Shown here: in pieces, positions 9,748 to 20,417 of the stretch
Layout of the letters: each line of letters starts with the position of its first letter
Position numbering within the stretch: the first letter of the stretch is position 1
Origin: Tomocerus qinae
Taxonomy: Eukaryota > Arthropoda > Collembola > Entomobryomorpha > Tomoceridae
Direction of reading: 5' to 3'
Assembly: GCA_020055645.1 (NCBI GenBank)
Contig: CM034546.1
Span: 87,296,001-87,360,000 of the forward strand
Length of the DNA stretch: 64,000 nucleotides
Position numbers and translations under genes: made by a program
Notes under the pieces: model-generated
What the model was told of the DNA's origin: nothing
Databases searched by the model: none
Seen by the model: only the letters and a program-made list of their open reading frames with translations

Positions 9748-11896
9748 TACGGCAAGCCGTAACAGAAGCTCGCCTGAGTGAAGGGGACCGTGTACACAGT
9801 TTTAGTAGAATCATAGAAACAGGTTTATTTTCATATTTATTGGTTAATATTGAGTATCAAAATCAAAATGTATGAACCATCAAAGTCAATAGAAAATCAA
9901 AGCAGATTAACGTTGACTATGAAAATCAACAGAAAATAAAAAGAGATTAATTTTGACCATCAAAAGCAATAGAAAATCAAAACAGATTAATGTTGACTAA
10001 TTAATGTCGACTATGAAAATCAACAGAAAATCAAAACCAAAAAGATTGATGTTGAAAATCATCGGAAATTCAAAATAAATTAAGATTGACATTGTAAATC
10101 AACAGAAAATCAAAATAGATAATTGTTGACTATGAAAATCAACAGAAAATCAAAATAGATAATGGCTGACTATGAAAATCAACAGAAACTCAAACTAGAT
10201 TAAGATTGACAATGAAAACCAACAGAAACTCAAAATAGATTTAGATTTTTAATGAAAATCAACAGAAAATCAAAACAAAAAAGATTGATGTTGAAAATCA
10301 TCGGAAATTCAAAATAAATTAAGACTGACATTGTAAATCAACAGAAAATCAAAATAGTTAATTGTTGACTATGAAAATCAACACAACATCAAACTAGATA
10401 ATTGGTGACTATGAAAACAAACAGAGAATCAAAATAGATAATTGTTGACTATGAAAATCAACAGAAACTCAAACTAGATTAAGGTTGACAATGAAAACCA
10501 ACAGAAACTCAAAATAGATTAAGATTTTCAATGAAAATCAACAGAAAATCAAAATTTATTAATGTTTACTATGAAAATCAACAGAAAATCAATATTGATT
10601 AATGTTGGCTATCATAATGAAAAGCAATTCGAAAAATATAAATTTAACTATCTATTTGCATATAAATGCGAAATAGATTTATTGCCGTCCTATAATAGAT
10701 ATTTTCCGGTTTTATTTACTTTATTATAAAATCTTAAATTTGGTCGAAGCCGCATTTAATATTTTGTACTATCCCGCTAACAATTCATAGGAAGCACATT
10801 TGAACTTTTAATGTCCATTTAATGTCACATTTTTATTTTGACTATCAAAATGAAGACAAAGTGCGCGCACGTCATCTCAGCAACCTGTGGACCAATGTGA
10901 CCCATTTTCAATAGGCTTTGTCCTATGGTCATAGGCAATATTTTGGTGGTAGGTCAGTTTGGCAAAAGCCTTTTTTTTCAAACTGACCACTGTGGATAAT
11001 TTGGCAAAACGAGTCGGATAATTTGGCAAAAGTCGGTTTAAGTAATGTTTAAGACGCTGCAGGACATATAAGATATGTTTTATGCTGGGTTCAGTACTTA
11101 TTGATCCCGTCATCCCATGGGGACTATTTTCAAATCCAGGGGACAAGAAAATCGCTTCTCATTGGTGGATGAAATTTTTGTCCACGTTAGCCATGACCCT
11201 CACAGTGATATATTTTCTGTGGATTTGATTAAAGGAAGAGCAAAGCAGATGGCAAATAATAGCCCATTAAAGTGCACAGGAGACATATACGATGAGGTAA
11301 CACAAAAAGATAAATTTTATCAGCCATAGATTCCTAGTAAAGATGCAATGAAACGACTATTAAGACGTCACAAGAGACATTCATACTGTTTTCAAGATCC
11401 AAAAAGAAAATTAGACCTGGTCATTTCTTACAGTTTAGAGTTCACATTTAAACACACAAGATTTTTATAATTTGTTTCACAAGATCACAAAAAATATTAA
11501 TTTTTCCGACTAAAGAAAACATGTTTCAATTATCCAAATGTAAAACCTGGTTACTCGACGGGACTTATTAACGATATTCAAAAGATACTCATTACTTCTG
11601 CCTATTTGACTACGTGATCATGATTATTTGTAACTTGATAATGATAATGTTTGTTTTTATTGACCTACAAAGCTATGATAAATGTAACTTGAACAGGAAT
11701 AACACATTTTGCCAAATTATCCGACTTTTCAAAAAAAAATTTTGCCAAATTGACTTTTGCCAAAATGACCTAGAACCAATATTTTTGACAAGTTTCATCA
11801 AAATCGGTCAATGCGTTCGAAAGTTATCGTGGTAACAGACGAACGGACGGACGGACTGTGCGATTTTATAAGCTGCCTTATTCAGGCGAGCTAAAA
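9748..11896 (+). mobile_element. Family M, complete copy interrupted by a MULE remnant
   Basis: The left end is ACCTACGGCAAGCCGTAACA with the hairpin TACGGC/GCCGTA and then AGCTCGCCTGAG. A 40-bp core of about 18 units occupies 9890-10610, and the conserved right block 10620-10944 resumes at 11778 after the inserted element. The end is TTCAGGCGAGCTAAAA at about 11896. Removing the insertion leaves about 1.3 kb, comparable to the copies at 24826-25910 and 43981-45290. Confidence 0.85.
10945..11777. mobile_element. Degenerate Mutator-like (MULE) element, 833 bp, inserted in family M
   Basis: The termini share the inverted motif TAGGTCA(g/t)TTTGGCAAAAG and are flanked by the 8-bp duplication AATATTTT (10937-10944 and 11778-11785; a 9-bp reading with a leading C is also possible). 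The inside holds a plus-strand relic: 11117-11329 (HVSHDPHSDIFSVDLIKGRA), then, after a stop codon, IPSKDAMKRLLRRHKR at about 11332-11379. The second phrase resembles the region just before the MULE transposase domain in arthropod proteins. The DDE domain is missing, so it is dead. The duplicated bases match the interrupted family M sequence, which proves insertion order. Confidence 0.82.
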
Positions 11897-12037
11897 ATGG
11901 TCCCAAACTTTTTTTGTGCCAAGGAAATTTTGTACCTGACGCCTACAGCAACTTCTAATTTCAAAATGTTTAAAATTAATTTTGTTTTTTCTCTACAAAT
12001 TTACTGATTGCCAAAACATCAACCGAATGGCGAACGG

Positions 12038-13430
12038 CTAATGGAATGTGCATGATGAGTATTCTTTCATTCGCAGAATATCTAATTTTGCTGAGATTTG
12101 ACGGACAGTTAGGCTACGAACATCAATATTCTTGATTTCATCTAAGATCCCCATTCTTTGAATGCAGCTCTCTTGTTGAAATGGAAGATCCTTTAATTCA
12201 GTGACATATTTGTTATTGAACCGTTGAAGAGTCAAAGATATATTGTAATTTTGTAAGGCCGCCTCCCGCGTAGCTTGAATTACACCCAATCCTTTATGTT
12301 TTGTGCTGGAGTACAAACAGTTATTTAGGAAGTCATGAGGAAGGCATAACATTTCCTTTATAGAACTTCTAATTATCTTATCAATATCTTCTAACAATGA
12401 TATTGAAAGTCTGCATAAGTTTGATGATTGAATTGTGTAGTTTGACCCGTTTTCAGAGTTGCGATGATGGTGAGATTTGAATCAATTGAGAATTCGGTAT
12501 CACTCAAATCTCCCTTTAAAATGTGTATTATCTTTGTTTTATCCACATTTAATGTAAGTCCTACTTTCTCAAATAAGTTTTTAGCTTCGGCGAATAATAC
12601 AATGACCGATGATTTAGAATTAGCCTATAAAACAGTGTCATCCATGAATCCTTATGTAGATAGTTGGCTTAGGACTTCATTAATTTTAAAACCAAACTTT
12701 GTGGATACTTCGACTTCTGATAGATTCTGAAGGATATTATCAATACTTAGATTAAATAGGAGTGAAGATAAGGGGGAGCCTTGAAAAATAACTCTTGTAA
12801 AAGAGATGGAATTGGATTTTCTTCCATTCACTTCCAGCCTTGTCTGATTATTAATAATCAAATTATTGAGTATTTGTCGCAAAAATGTAGGCAAAAACAG
12901 GGTTTCGAGTTGCCTTTTTAAGTGGAGATGTCCAACCATGTCATAAGCCTTAAGGATATCAAGAAAAAGAATTGAAAGATCTTTTCTCTTCGTTTTTGCC
13001 ATTTTCAGACATCCATCTAATATCACAGTGTTGACAAAAGTGCTTGGTGCATGAGGAGACCCAGATTGAAAAGGGCAAGTAGTATAGTAACGATTAACCA
13101 TAGATGTAATGATTCTTTCATACAATCTTCGTAAAGTGGACTTGATGCTAATGGGCCTCCAATTTTTTAGATCATCTTGGCATACATATCTTGGCTTTTA
13201 TATACCAAAACCGTTTGAGCTATTTTCTTCGAGTGAGAGATCACATTTTGATGAAGCATTATGGAGAAAATTGTTGCTAAAACATTTGGGCAAACTACTA
13301 CTTGTTCACTACAGTGTTCTGGTGTAAATAAAATCTACTCCAGGTAAGGAATCTGAATTCATTCCTTTTAAAGCATTTTCAACCTCTTCTTTAGTTATGA
13401 TTGATGAAAATTTAGAATCTAAATGCATTT
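12038..13430 (-). pseudogene. Non-LTR retrotransposon reverse transcriptase remnant
   Basis: Reading on the minus strand from about 13430, several frames together cover a LINE reverse transcriptase. They run from the N-terminal RT motif (ALKGMNSDSLPGVDF, near 13345) through NWRPISIKSTLRRLYERI (near 13150), FLDILKAYDMVGH (near 12950) and FQGSPLSSLLFNLSIDN (near 12760) to the catalytic box FMDD at 12637-12648. Then comes a post-RT segment 12038-12397 with IKEMLCLPHDF and KHKGLGV, recalling R2/NeSL-type elements. It is dead: in-frame stops lie directly before (12652-12654) and shortly after (12625-12627) the FMDD box, and frameshifts lie near 13130-13330. The 5' portion is cut off at a family M fragment at about 13431. 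The clade assignment is tentative. Confidence 0.85.
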
Positions 13431-13890
13431 GAGTTTTGGTTGATAGTTGATAGTCAACATTCGTATATTTTGATTGGTTGATTTTGCTAGTCAACATTAA
13501 TCTACATGGATTTCCTGTTTATGTTGATAGTCAACATTCGTCTATTTTGATTTTTGGTTGATTTTACTAGTCAACAATAACCTACATTGATTTCCTGTTT
13601 ATGTTGATAGTCAACATTGGTTGATTTTGATAGTTAACATTAACCTATTTTGATTTCCTGTTTATGTTGATAGTCAACATTGGTTGATTTTGATAGTCAA
13701 CATTGGTCTATTTTGATTTTTGGTTGATTTTGATAATAACATTAATCTATTTTGATTTCCTGTTTATGTTGATAGTCAACATTCGTTTATTTTGATTTTC
13801 TGGTGGTTTTATTTTGATTTGCGATCAATATTGATCTGACTTTTCTACTAGCATTCTACCAACAAAACGCACACGGTCCCCTTGGTCAAT
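13431..13890 (-). mobile_element. Family M fragment: core plus left end
   Basis: The inverted 40-bp core (TTGATAGTCAACATTNGT type, about 9 units with deletions) is followed by CTACTAGCATTCTACCAA and CGCACACGGTCCCCTTGG. It stops where the AGGCGAGCTT motif should begin. It adjoins the LINE remnant, whose 5' end is lost at this boundary. Confidence 0.75.
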
Positions 13891-14296
13891 TATCGGATAG
13901 ATACAAAAATGCTCTAACTTATAGCTTCATATTTTTATTCTGTTAGGGTGTAAGAAATCCGTTCCTGCATTTTGTATTTTCATCTCTCCCCAACGAGTTC
14001 CGATTTATTGCGACTTGTTGCTCAGAAAATGAATATCTTAGAATCTTACGAGTTGCCACAGATAAGTCTTACCCTTACCTTACCCTTACCTTACCTTCAC
14101 CTAGCAATTGAATGCCTCCCTTTGTAAACAACAGCTATTAGGTGTACGGTATACTTATTCATAAGCTAGGAATCTTATTACATGACTTGAGGGAGTGCAT
14201 TGTGCATAGAAAAATCGTAAAGATGTTAGGGAAAGATGAGTTTTCTACATGCAGCAACTGAAGCTCGAATCCTTTTGCGTACCCTTGAAGTGCATC
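13891..14296. other. No gene recognised
   Basis: Unique-looking sequence with a short CTTACC run at 14066-14095. No coding or RNA feature could be supported. Confidence 0.4.
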
Positions 14297-14304
14297 ATTA
14301 TATA

Positions 14305-14487
14305 CAGGGTTGCGTTTTGTCCGGACAAAACTTTTACTGTCCAGGATGAAATTAGTTTTGTCCACTTTCTATCCAGGACAAAAGTGGACAAAACTAATTT
14401 CTTCCAGGACAAAACTAGTTTTTCCCTGGATAAAACCACTTTCGTCCACTTTTATCCACACCTTCCTATCCGGACACCGCAACCCTG
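14305..14487. mobile_element. hAT-type MITE, 183 bp (copy 1)
   Basis: The ends are CAGGGTTGCG and CGCAACCCTG. The 8-bp duplication ATTATATA is perfect (14297-14304 and 14488-14495). The interior repeats AAACTAGTTTTGTCC-like motifs on both strands. The copy at 38502-38684, in the opposite orientation, has the same length of 183 bp and near-identical sequence. The overlapping short ORFs on both strands are shadows of the inverted repeat. Confidence 0.93.
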
Positions 14488-14873
14488 ATTATATATCTCC
14501 TTAATAATACACAATAACAATGAAATGAGTTTGGCTCACAAGTGCAATATCCTTTTATATACAAATAAGGATATTTAATCTGTGGCCATAAAGATGTTGA
14601 ACTTGAGTTGAACTCTTTTTGTCTAATACACTCTTTTCTTTATAGCTATCTCCATAATATGACCTGAGCCTAACTTAACACAAAGAACATTCGTCACGTA
14701 GTCTAATAGCAATGTCCTTCAACAAAAAGTTCAGACTATTATGCATGTATTTAGAAAGAGAAGAATACCGGCAATCAGCCTACAGATTCATTCGTGGATT
14801 TCCGAAAAACAGAAAACACGTCCAATTGGATGAATCCAGTTGATGTATTTTCTCAGACCTCATCTCACGCGGG

Positions 14874-14912
14874 TATTTAAGCCAAGTGTCTGGGCCAAGT
14901 TCCATGTCAGTC
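14874..14912 (+). promoter_or_regulatory. Core promoter of the Glu/Ser/Pro-rich secreted protein gene
   Basis: A TATA-like TATTTAAG at 14874 and a TCAGTC initiator at 14907-14912 (A at 14909) are spaced 35 bp apart. The inferred 5' UTR runs from 14909 to 15093 with no upstream ATG noticed close to the start. The match to the geometry at 1600-1636 supports both calls. Confidence 0.6.
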
Positions 14913-15093
14913 TCTCTTTAACGTCTCCTTTGCTGACTGGTTCAGCTTTCTTTAATTTTTCAAAATTTAAAAATCATTTACCAACATTTGTTTTATTTTT
15001 CAACATTGGATTATATTGATAATAATATATCTTGCTTTAATTTTTTAAGCTTTATTTATTAAAAGGGAGCTGATTTAACTCAATTCGAGAAAA

Positions 15094-17853
15094 ATGAAGG
15101 TAACGGTGATACTAATTGCGATTTCCTTGTAACTCAAAGAAACGTGAATTATTACTTATATTTATAAATATATAGTAGCAATACCCATGTGTATAGAAAG
15201 TAAGATTACAAACTGTTTCTAATGGACCATTTTGCAGATTTTTCTGTTGGCGATACTTTCCGTCGGATTGGTGTCATCACTTCCATTAAACAAAAGGGAA
15301 GAATCTCTGGCTGAAAAATCGAAAACAGTACCGGAAACAGTGCCCGCTGGACTAAAATCCGACGAAATTCATAATGTACAGGATCCAAATAATGCGCCAG
15401 AAGCTAAACCCGAAACTCCATCATCAGAAGCTAAATTCGAACCTCCATCATCAGAAGATAAATCCGAAACTCCATTAACTGAAGATAAATCCGAACCTCC
15501 ATCATCTGAAGACAAATCCGAAACTCCGTCATCTGAAGATAAATCAGAACCTCCATCATCAGAAGCTAAATCCGACACTCCAACAGAATCCGAAAGTCTA
15601 GCTCCTGAATCTAAACCCGAAACTTTGGGTATGGAATCTAAATCGGATAATCCCGCACCGGGCTCAGAATCCAAATCAGAAACATCTACCTCGGAAACTG
15701 AACCCAAAACTCCATCTTCGCAAGCTAAACCCGAACCTAAAGCTCCGGAATCCAAATCCGAAATTCCAGCTACTAAACCTAAATCTGAAAATCCAGCCCC
15801 GGGAAGTGATCATAAAGTGGAACCCCCAGCAGCATCTGAAGTGGAGCCTGCAAAGGGACCGTCTGTATCAGAAACTAAACATGATAAGCAGCCTGAAAAG
15901 GCATCTGCAGTCAATCCTGACAAGAAAACTGGAGAGGACGACCCACTTTCTTCTCTGGCGAAAGGCCTCGCTATCTCTCAGATAATAGAATCCATAACAA
16001 AAAATATACACAAACGCTCCACTGGTAAACAAGAAGCTAGTGTATCAGAAGCTTTAAGGAGTTCAGAAGACACATCCTTATCCAGTGAAACTTCCAATAA
16101 AGAGGAAGAGTCATCCTCATCCAGTGAACAAAAGACATCGGAAGAATGGAACCATACGGAGGAAGGAAAGAGAGGACGAGCATTAGCTACGAAGACGGAC
16201 GAAACTCAGATGGATTCCAAATGGAAAGGAACGATGGGAATTCCATTGATGATGCGTAGGAGAATGACTCATGGTTTGAAAGGGATTGAAAAGTCCTCAG
16301 AAGGAGATGAGGGGGAGGATGAGAAAGAGAATCAGGGCGGCGAGGACAAGGGGAAGAGACACCACTTAGAAGATATGAATGGTAGTGGGAAATCAGAGTC
16401 GGGTCAGGTAGGTCCTGCAGATGCCTCAAACGACGAAACGAAAAAGGGAGAATCAACCAAAAAACTTCGTAGGGACACTGCAAAATTAGAAAAGAAAGAG
16501 GTAAAGGCTGGAGAGTTGATAATAACTGAGAAGAAACCCGGTTCCAATTCAGCAGAAAGCAGCACGGGTGTAGGAAAAGAGAGTGAGGATTTAAAACTAA
16601 TTAGTGGAAAGACATCTCGTGATTTTAAAGGTTCTGATGTTAATCCGAAAACTGCTGTGTTGTTGACTATAGAAGGTAAAGTATTGTTTAAATTACGAAG
16701 ATAACTCTAATCATGTTATTTCCAATTATTTTTTTTTAGAAAAACTCAAATTAAATTTGTTGCCTTTAGCTCGCCGAAACGCTCAGATGAAATTAAAGGA
16801 GACCATTGCAAAAATGACGAAAGAAGCTGAATTCAAATCTCTAATGGAACCCATTCTTGTAACTGAAGATGAGAAAACCAAGACGAAGACTGACCGCGCT
16901 ATTCTCAAGAGCGGAAAAATGCAAGAAATTGCCGTAGACTCATATCACACAGCCTTCGTCCCCGAAAATGAGAAAAAGGCCCTTGAAGAAATTAAGGTAT
17001 TGAGTCAAGAGGGAATTAAATTAATGATCATTAAAGGAGCAGCAGCACGGACGAGAGGGGCCATAAGGATGCGTCGCTCTGATGACTACGCGGGGAGTAG
17101 CTCAGATGAACTTCTGGTGGAAGATATGGCTCCAATCCGCTCATCTGGAAAACTCCGTTTTGCCGTCAGAAATCGTACTCCAGAGACACTTCGTCTGGCC
17201 GTACATAAGGAACTGCCTGTTTTGGTGGAGTCGCCAAAAGTATTAGTGAAAGAGCTCCCTATTGTTCGAGATTTTCCTGTTCTCCAGGAGTTGTACGGTG
17301 GTGACAATATTTTGGTCCGGGAAGAGGTTCCTGTTGCAGTCAGAGAAAGTGAATACGGGTCTTCAGAAGTGAGATTGCCAGCCGCAGCTCCACTCCGCGC
17401 CAGAGTGGGCCAATCTTCTCTTGAAGATAGCTTCAGTGTTCATGTTGCCAGAGAACATCCACTTAAATTGCGTAAGGAGTCGTTTTTCTTAAAGAGCAAC
17501 GATGAAATTCTTATACCTTCAGACAGACAACAACACGGACGCAGTTATGACCAACTGGCTAGTAGGGCTATCGTAAGTGAGGAAACATCCAGCTACTCTG
17601 AACCGGCCGGAGCTATACTGAAGGAGCAACTCGCCAGCTATGATGAAGTTCGTGCTTCACCCGCCCCAATTCGGATTTCAGCTGAAACATACGAAGCTCC
17701 TCCTGCATCCCGCTATAAAAGGGAGACAATGACCTTATCGAAACCAAGTATGAGCGATCCAATACCGATGATAATTTCAGGTACGAGTAAAGTCCGAAGC
17801 CACATGGCTGCGGCATAATCGTGATCACTATTTCTGCAGGTCTGGAAAAATGA
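15094..17853 (+). CDS. Secreted Glu/Ser/Pro/Lys-rich repeat protein, 3-4 exons
   Basis: The true start is a two-codon exon, ATG AAG at 15094-15099, followed by GTAACG. Exon 2 is 15238-16675 and exon 3 starts at 16740 after TTTTTTTTAG. Together they restore the signal peptide MKIFLLAILSVGLVSS, cut before LP. Frame is kept across both introns (phases 0 and 1). The ORF can end at 17818 (840 aa), or a strong 59-nt intron 17781-17839 (CAG/GTACGAGT ... TTTCTGCAG) gives a stop at 17851-17853 (832 aa). Residues about 55-210 are degenerate 9-residue repeats like SEDKSEPPS. The middle is acidic/basic with motifs such as HKRS, KRGRA, MRRR and KLRRD that could be convertase sites. The C-terminal 300 residues have repeated LPVL/LPIV-type blocks, Tyr, and a final RYKRE. 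No named domain is seen. An extracellular matrix, cuticle or silk-like role is inference. The 15369-15755 minus ORF is a shadow. Confidence 0.85.
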
Positions 17854-17997
17854 AGATGACTGGCTCATCACGAACAAGTCATTGAAGATCGGTTTAGAAG
17901 AGAGGAATTATCATAATATTTGCCCATTCACCATTTATTAGTCATTTAAACTTGAATTAATTTATATTTCTCTCTGACCACATTATTTCGATATCAC

Positions 17998-18003
17998 AAT
18001 AAA
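17998..18003 (+). promoter_or_regulatory. Polyadenylation signal AATAAA
   Basis: A canonical AATAAA lies about 145-180 nt after the alternative stop codons of the secreted repeat protein gene. It is the first such hexamer downstream and is consistent with a short 3' UTR. Confidence 0.6.
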
Positions 18004-18416
18004 ATATTTATAGTACTGTATGCTGGGTGCGTAAACAGTGGCTATATTAACAGTATACCAAATCAGTTCTTTATTCATTGTCACATTCACAAGGAAATAA
18101 TATTTATCAGGCAAGTTGAAACTTACAGATGACACAAATAGAGCTTGCAATTTGAATATTATATTGTTAGTATTCATATACGAATTTCAAGGTATTGACT
18201 TTTGGAATAGTCTGTTGAAAATACCTATATTTTAATATAGTAGTACTTGTGGTATTAACATATTTTATCTGGAATATCGCAGCAGGCATAAGGTCCATGT
18301 TATTCAAAGCAGTATTGTCTCCAGCTACAGAAAACAAAATTGCGTTAATTTTTAAAGAGTATTCTTCTAATAATGTGATGTAAAATTCCAAGGTTCATAC
18401 ACAGGTCATTTTTACC

Positions 18417-18620
18417 GCACGGGGCTGCCCGCAAAGTGGAATAATAATATATGCTCTACACTCATCTTTGCCATTTACATGAATAAGTTGCCACTAGTAT
18501 TACAAAAATGTATAGCAATTATATTTTCTGATGATACAAGTCTTTGTATATCAGGCAAACCGAAAGACAGAAAATTAACGCCATTCTTATAGATGATCTA
18601 CAGCTAGTTAATAAATGGGT
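18417..18620 (+). pseudogene. Reverse transcriptase fragment of a second non-LTR retrotransposon
   Basis: A plus-strand reading gives FAIYMNKLPLVLQ then IIFSDDTSLCISGK, matching the layout of LINE RT (LLFLIYINDLP followed by a FADD-type catalytic box). The FSDD codons are at 18524-18535. The upstream GLPQSG-like part is in another frame, and a stop follows at about 18590. Only this core piece survives, and it runs directly into the minisatellite at 18636. It is distinct in motif style from the element at 12038-13430, nearer CR1/Jockey-type elements. Confidence 0.75.
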
Positions 18621-18635
18621 AATGGGTAATTTTAT

Positions 18636-18832
18636 AATTTATTCAGAAATTCTATAATTTATTCGGAAATTTTATAATTTATTCAGAAATTCTATAATTT
18701 ATTCGGAAATTCTATAATTTATTCGGAAATTTTAAAATTTATTCAGAAATTCTATAATTTATTCGGAAATTCTATAATTTATTCGGAAATTCTATAATTT
18801 ATTCGGAAATTCTATAATTTATTCGGAAATGT
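18636..18832 (+). repeat. 20-bp minisatellite, about 10 copies
   Basis: The unit is ATAATTTATTCGGAAATTCT with exact 20-bp spacing and C/T and G/A variants. It lies immediately after the RT fragment. Confidence 0.92.
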
Positions 18833-19304
18833 AATGTAATTGAAAATTCTTTATGCAGTGACTTGCAATATTGATGATGTATATAACCGAAAAATCTACA
18901 ATAACTAAACCTTTCAATATGCCTACTGTCTATTTTGTGTGTCAACATAATAGTAGTTGTATCAACAGTTGCTCCTTACAACAAGTAATTAAAATGATCT
19001 ATTCTATTGTGTTGTTTTCAAAGTTTGAAAGTTAATTCAATAACATGATTATAACGTTTATTATTCATAGAGTGGAGTAGTATCATATGATATGATAAGT
19101 GTAGCTTAGGATGGTGGTAGTAATATGATATGCTAAAAGGTATATAATATATACTGATATCAAACGACTGTAATGCAGAAGTCAAATGTTGCAATAAATA
19201 TTCCCCTTGTGAATGTATATGAAAATCATATAAAATTTTGAAATGAAATAATCTGTTGTGATTTATTATTTGTTATAATAACCATGGATAATTTGCTCCT
19301 TGAG
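18833..19304. other. No gene recognised
   Basis: AT-rich sequence. The phrase ATGAAAATCATATAAAATTTTG near 19220 recurs near 27140, so part of this stretch is dispersed repeat. No ORF is supported. Confidence 0.4.
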
Positions 19305-19740
19305 AAGGAGCTTAGCTCGCCTGAGAAAGCGAGCTTATAGAATCGCACAGTCTGTCCGTCCGTCCGTCCGTCCGTGTACACGATAACTTTTGAAGACATT
19401 GATGGATTTCAACTAAACTTGGCAAAATCATTGCCTATGGACCTGTGACAAAGCCTATTGAAAATAGGCCACACTGGTCCATAGGTCGCTGAGATGCCGC
19501 GCGCTTACTTTGTCTTCATTTTGATAGTCAAAATGAAAATGTGGCATTAAATGGACATTAAAAGTTCAAATATGCTTCCTATGGATTGCTATCTAGATAG
19601 TACAAAATATTAAATGCCGCTTCGACCAAATTTAAGATTTTATAACAAAGTAAAAAAAACCGGAAAATACCTATTATATGACGGAAATAAATCTATTTCG
19701 CATTTATATGCAAATTGATAGTCAAAGCTATATATCCGGA
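19305..19740 (-). mobile_element. Family M conserved end, inverted and truncated
   Basis: It starts TTAGCTCGCCTGAGAAAGCG with the hairpin, then CGCACAGTCTGTCCGTCCGT, the GCCGCGCGCTTACTTTG block, and ends near ATGCAAATTGATAGTCAAAG. No minisatellite core or second end follows. Confidence 0.85.
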
Positions 19741-20300
19741 ATTACGGGTAATGTTCGGCCCTTTAAAAAATTGTGACTGCAAACGAATATAGTGCTGAAA
19801 TTTTTTGTGCTTGATGCTTACATATTATATATGTAGCTTACATATTATATATTATATATGTATATGCCTCATATTTGTAGAAATCAGCGTGTTCCTATCT
19901 CTGAAACTTGATTAATTAATCTTTTAAGAAGACAATTTTACTGTGTATTAAGATAGGCAAATAAAAATTCCGAAACAATTAATTAAAAAAACACATACTG
20001 CAAGCTCCAAATCACATGAAATTTGGATCAGTCAGAGATTGCATACTGATGAAGGACATACGTAAGTTTTACGATGTTCCTATCTCTAGTTTCGGAAATA
20101 TTGCAGTCGAAACTAATTTTCAGTTAAGCTTTTATACATTTTATATGCACATACAGGCACAAAGGCGAATTGAATGTGCTAATCAGATAATGACGTCATA
20201 AATCGTCCTTCTGATTTTCAGTTACCATAGTCATTTACCAAATAAAACTCAAATGTATCGATTCTAATCTCTTGACTCACACTAACAAAAGGTGAACGTA
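19741..20300. other. No gene recognised
   Basis: Contains a small TATATATG/ATATTATAT duplication at 19822-19862 and no coding signal. The 61-codon ORF at 20016-20201 has no recognisable features. Confidence 0.4.
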
Positions 20301-20417
20301 CAGGGGCTGTATACTACAAGTTATCTCCATATTAAGGGGGCTGTTCCTGAATTAATTCGAAAGTTTGAAATATTTCGAAATTCAAACAAAATATGCTTTA
20401 AATGTTAGCCGAAACCC

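Noticed and set aside
15369-15755. Antisense 128-codon ORF inside the secreted repeat protein gene
   Set aside because: It mirrors the codon-repeat structure of the plus-strand exon; the sense strand has a signal peptide, splice sites, promoter and polyadenylation signal.
20016-20201. 61-codon ORF
   Set aside because: Length expected by chance in AT-rich sequence; no features.
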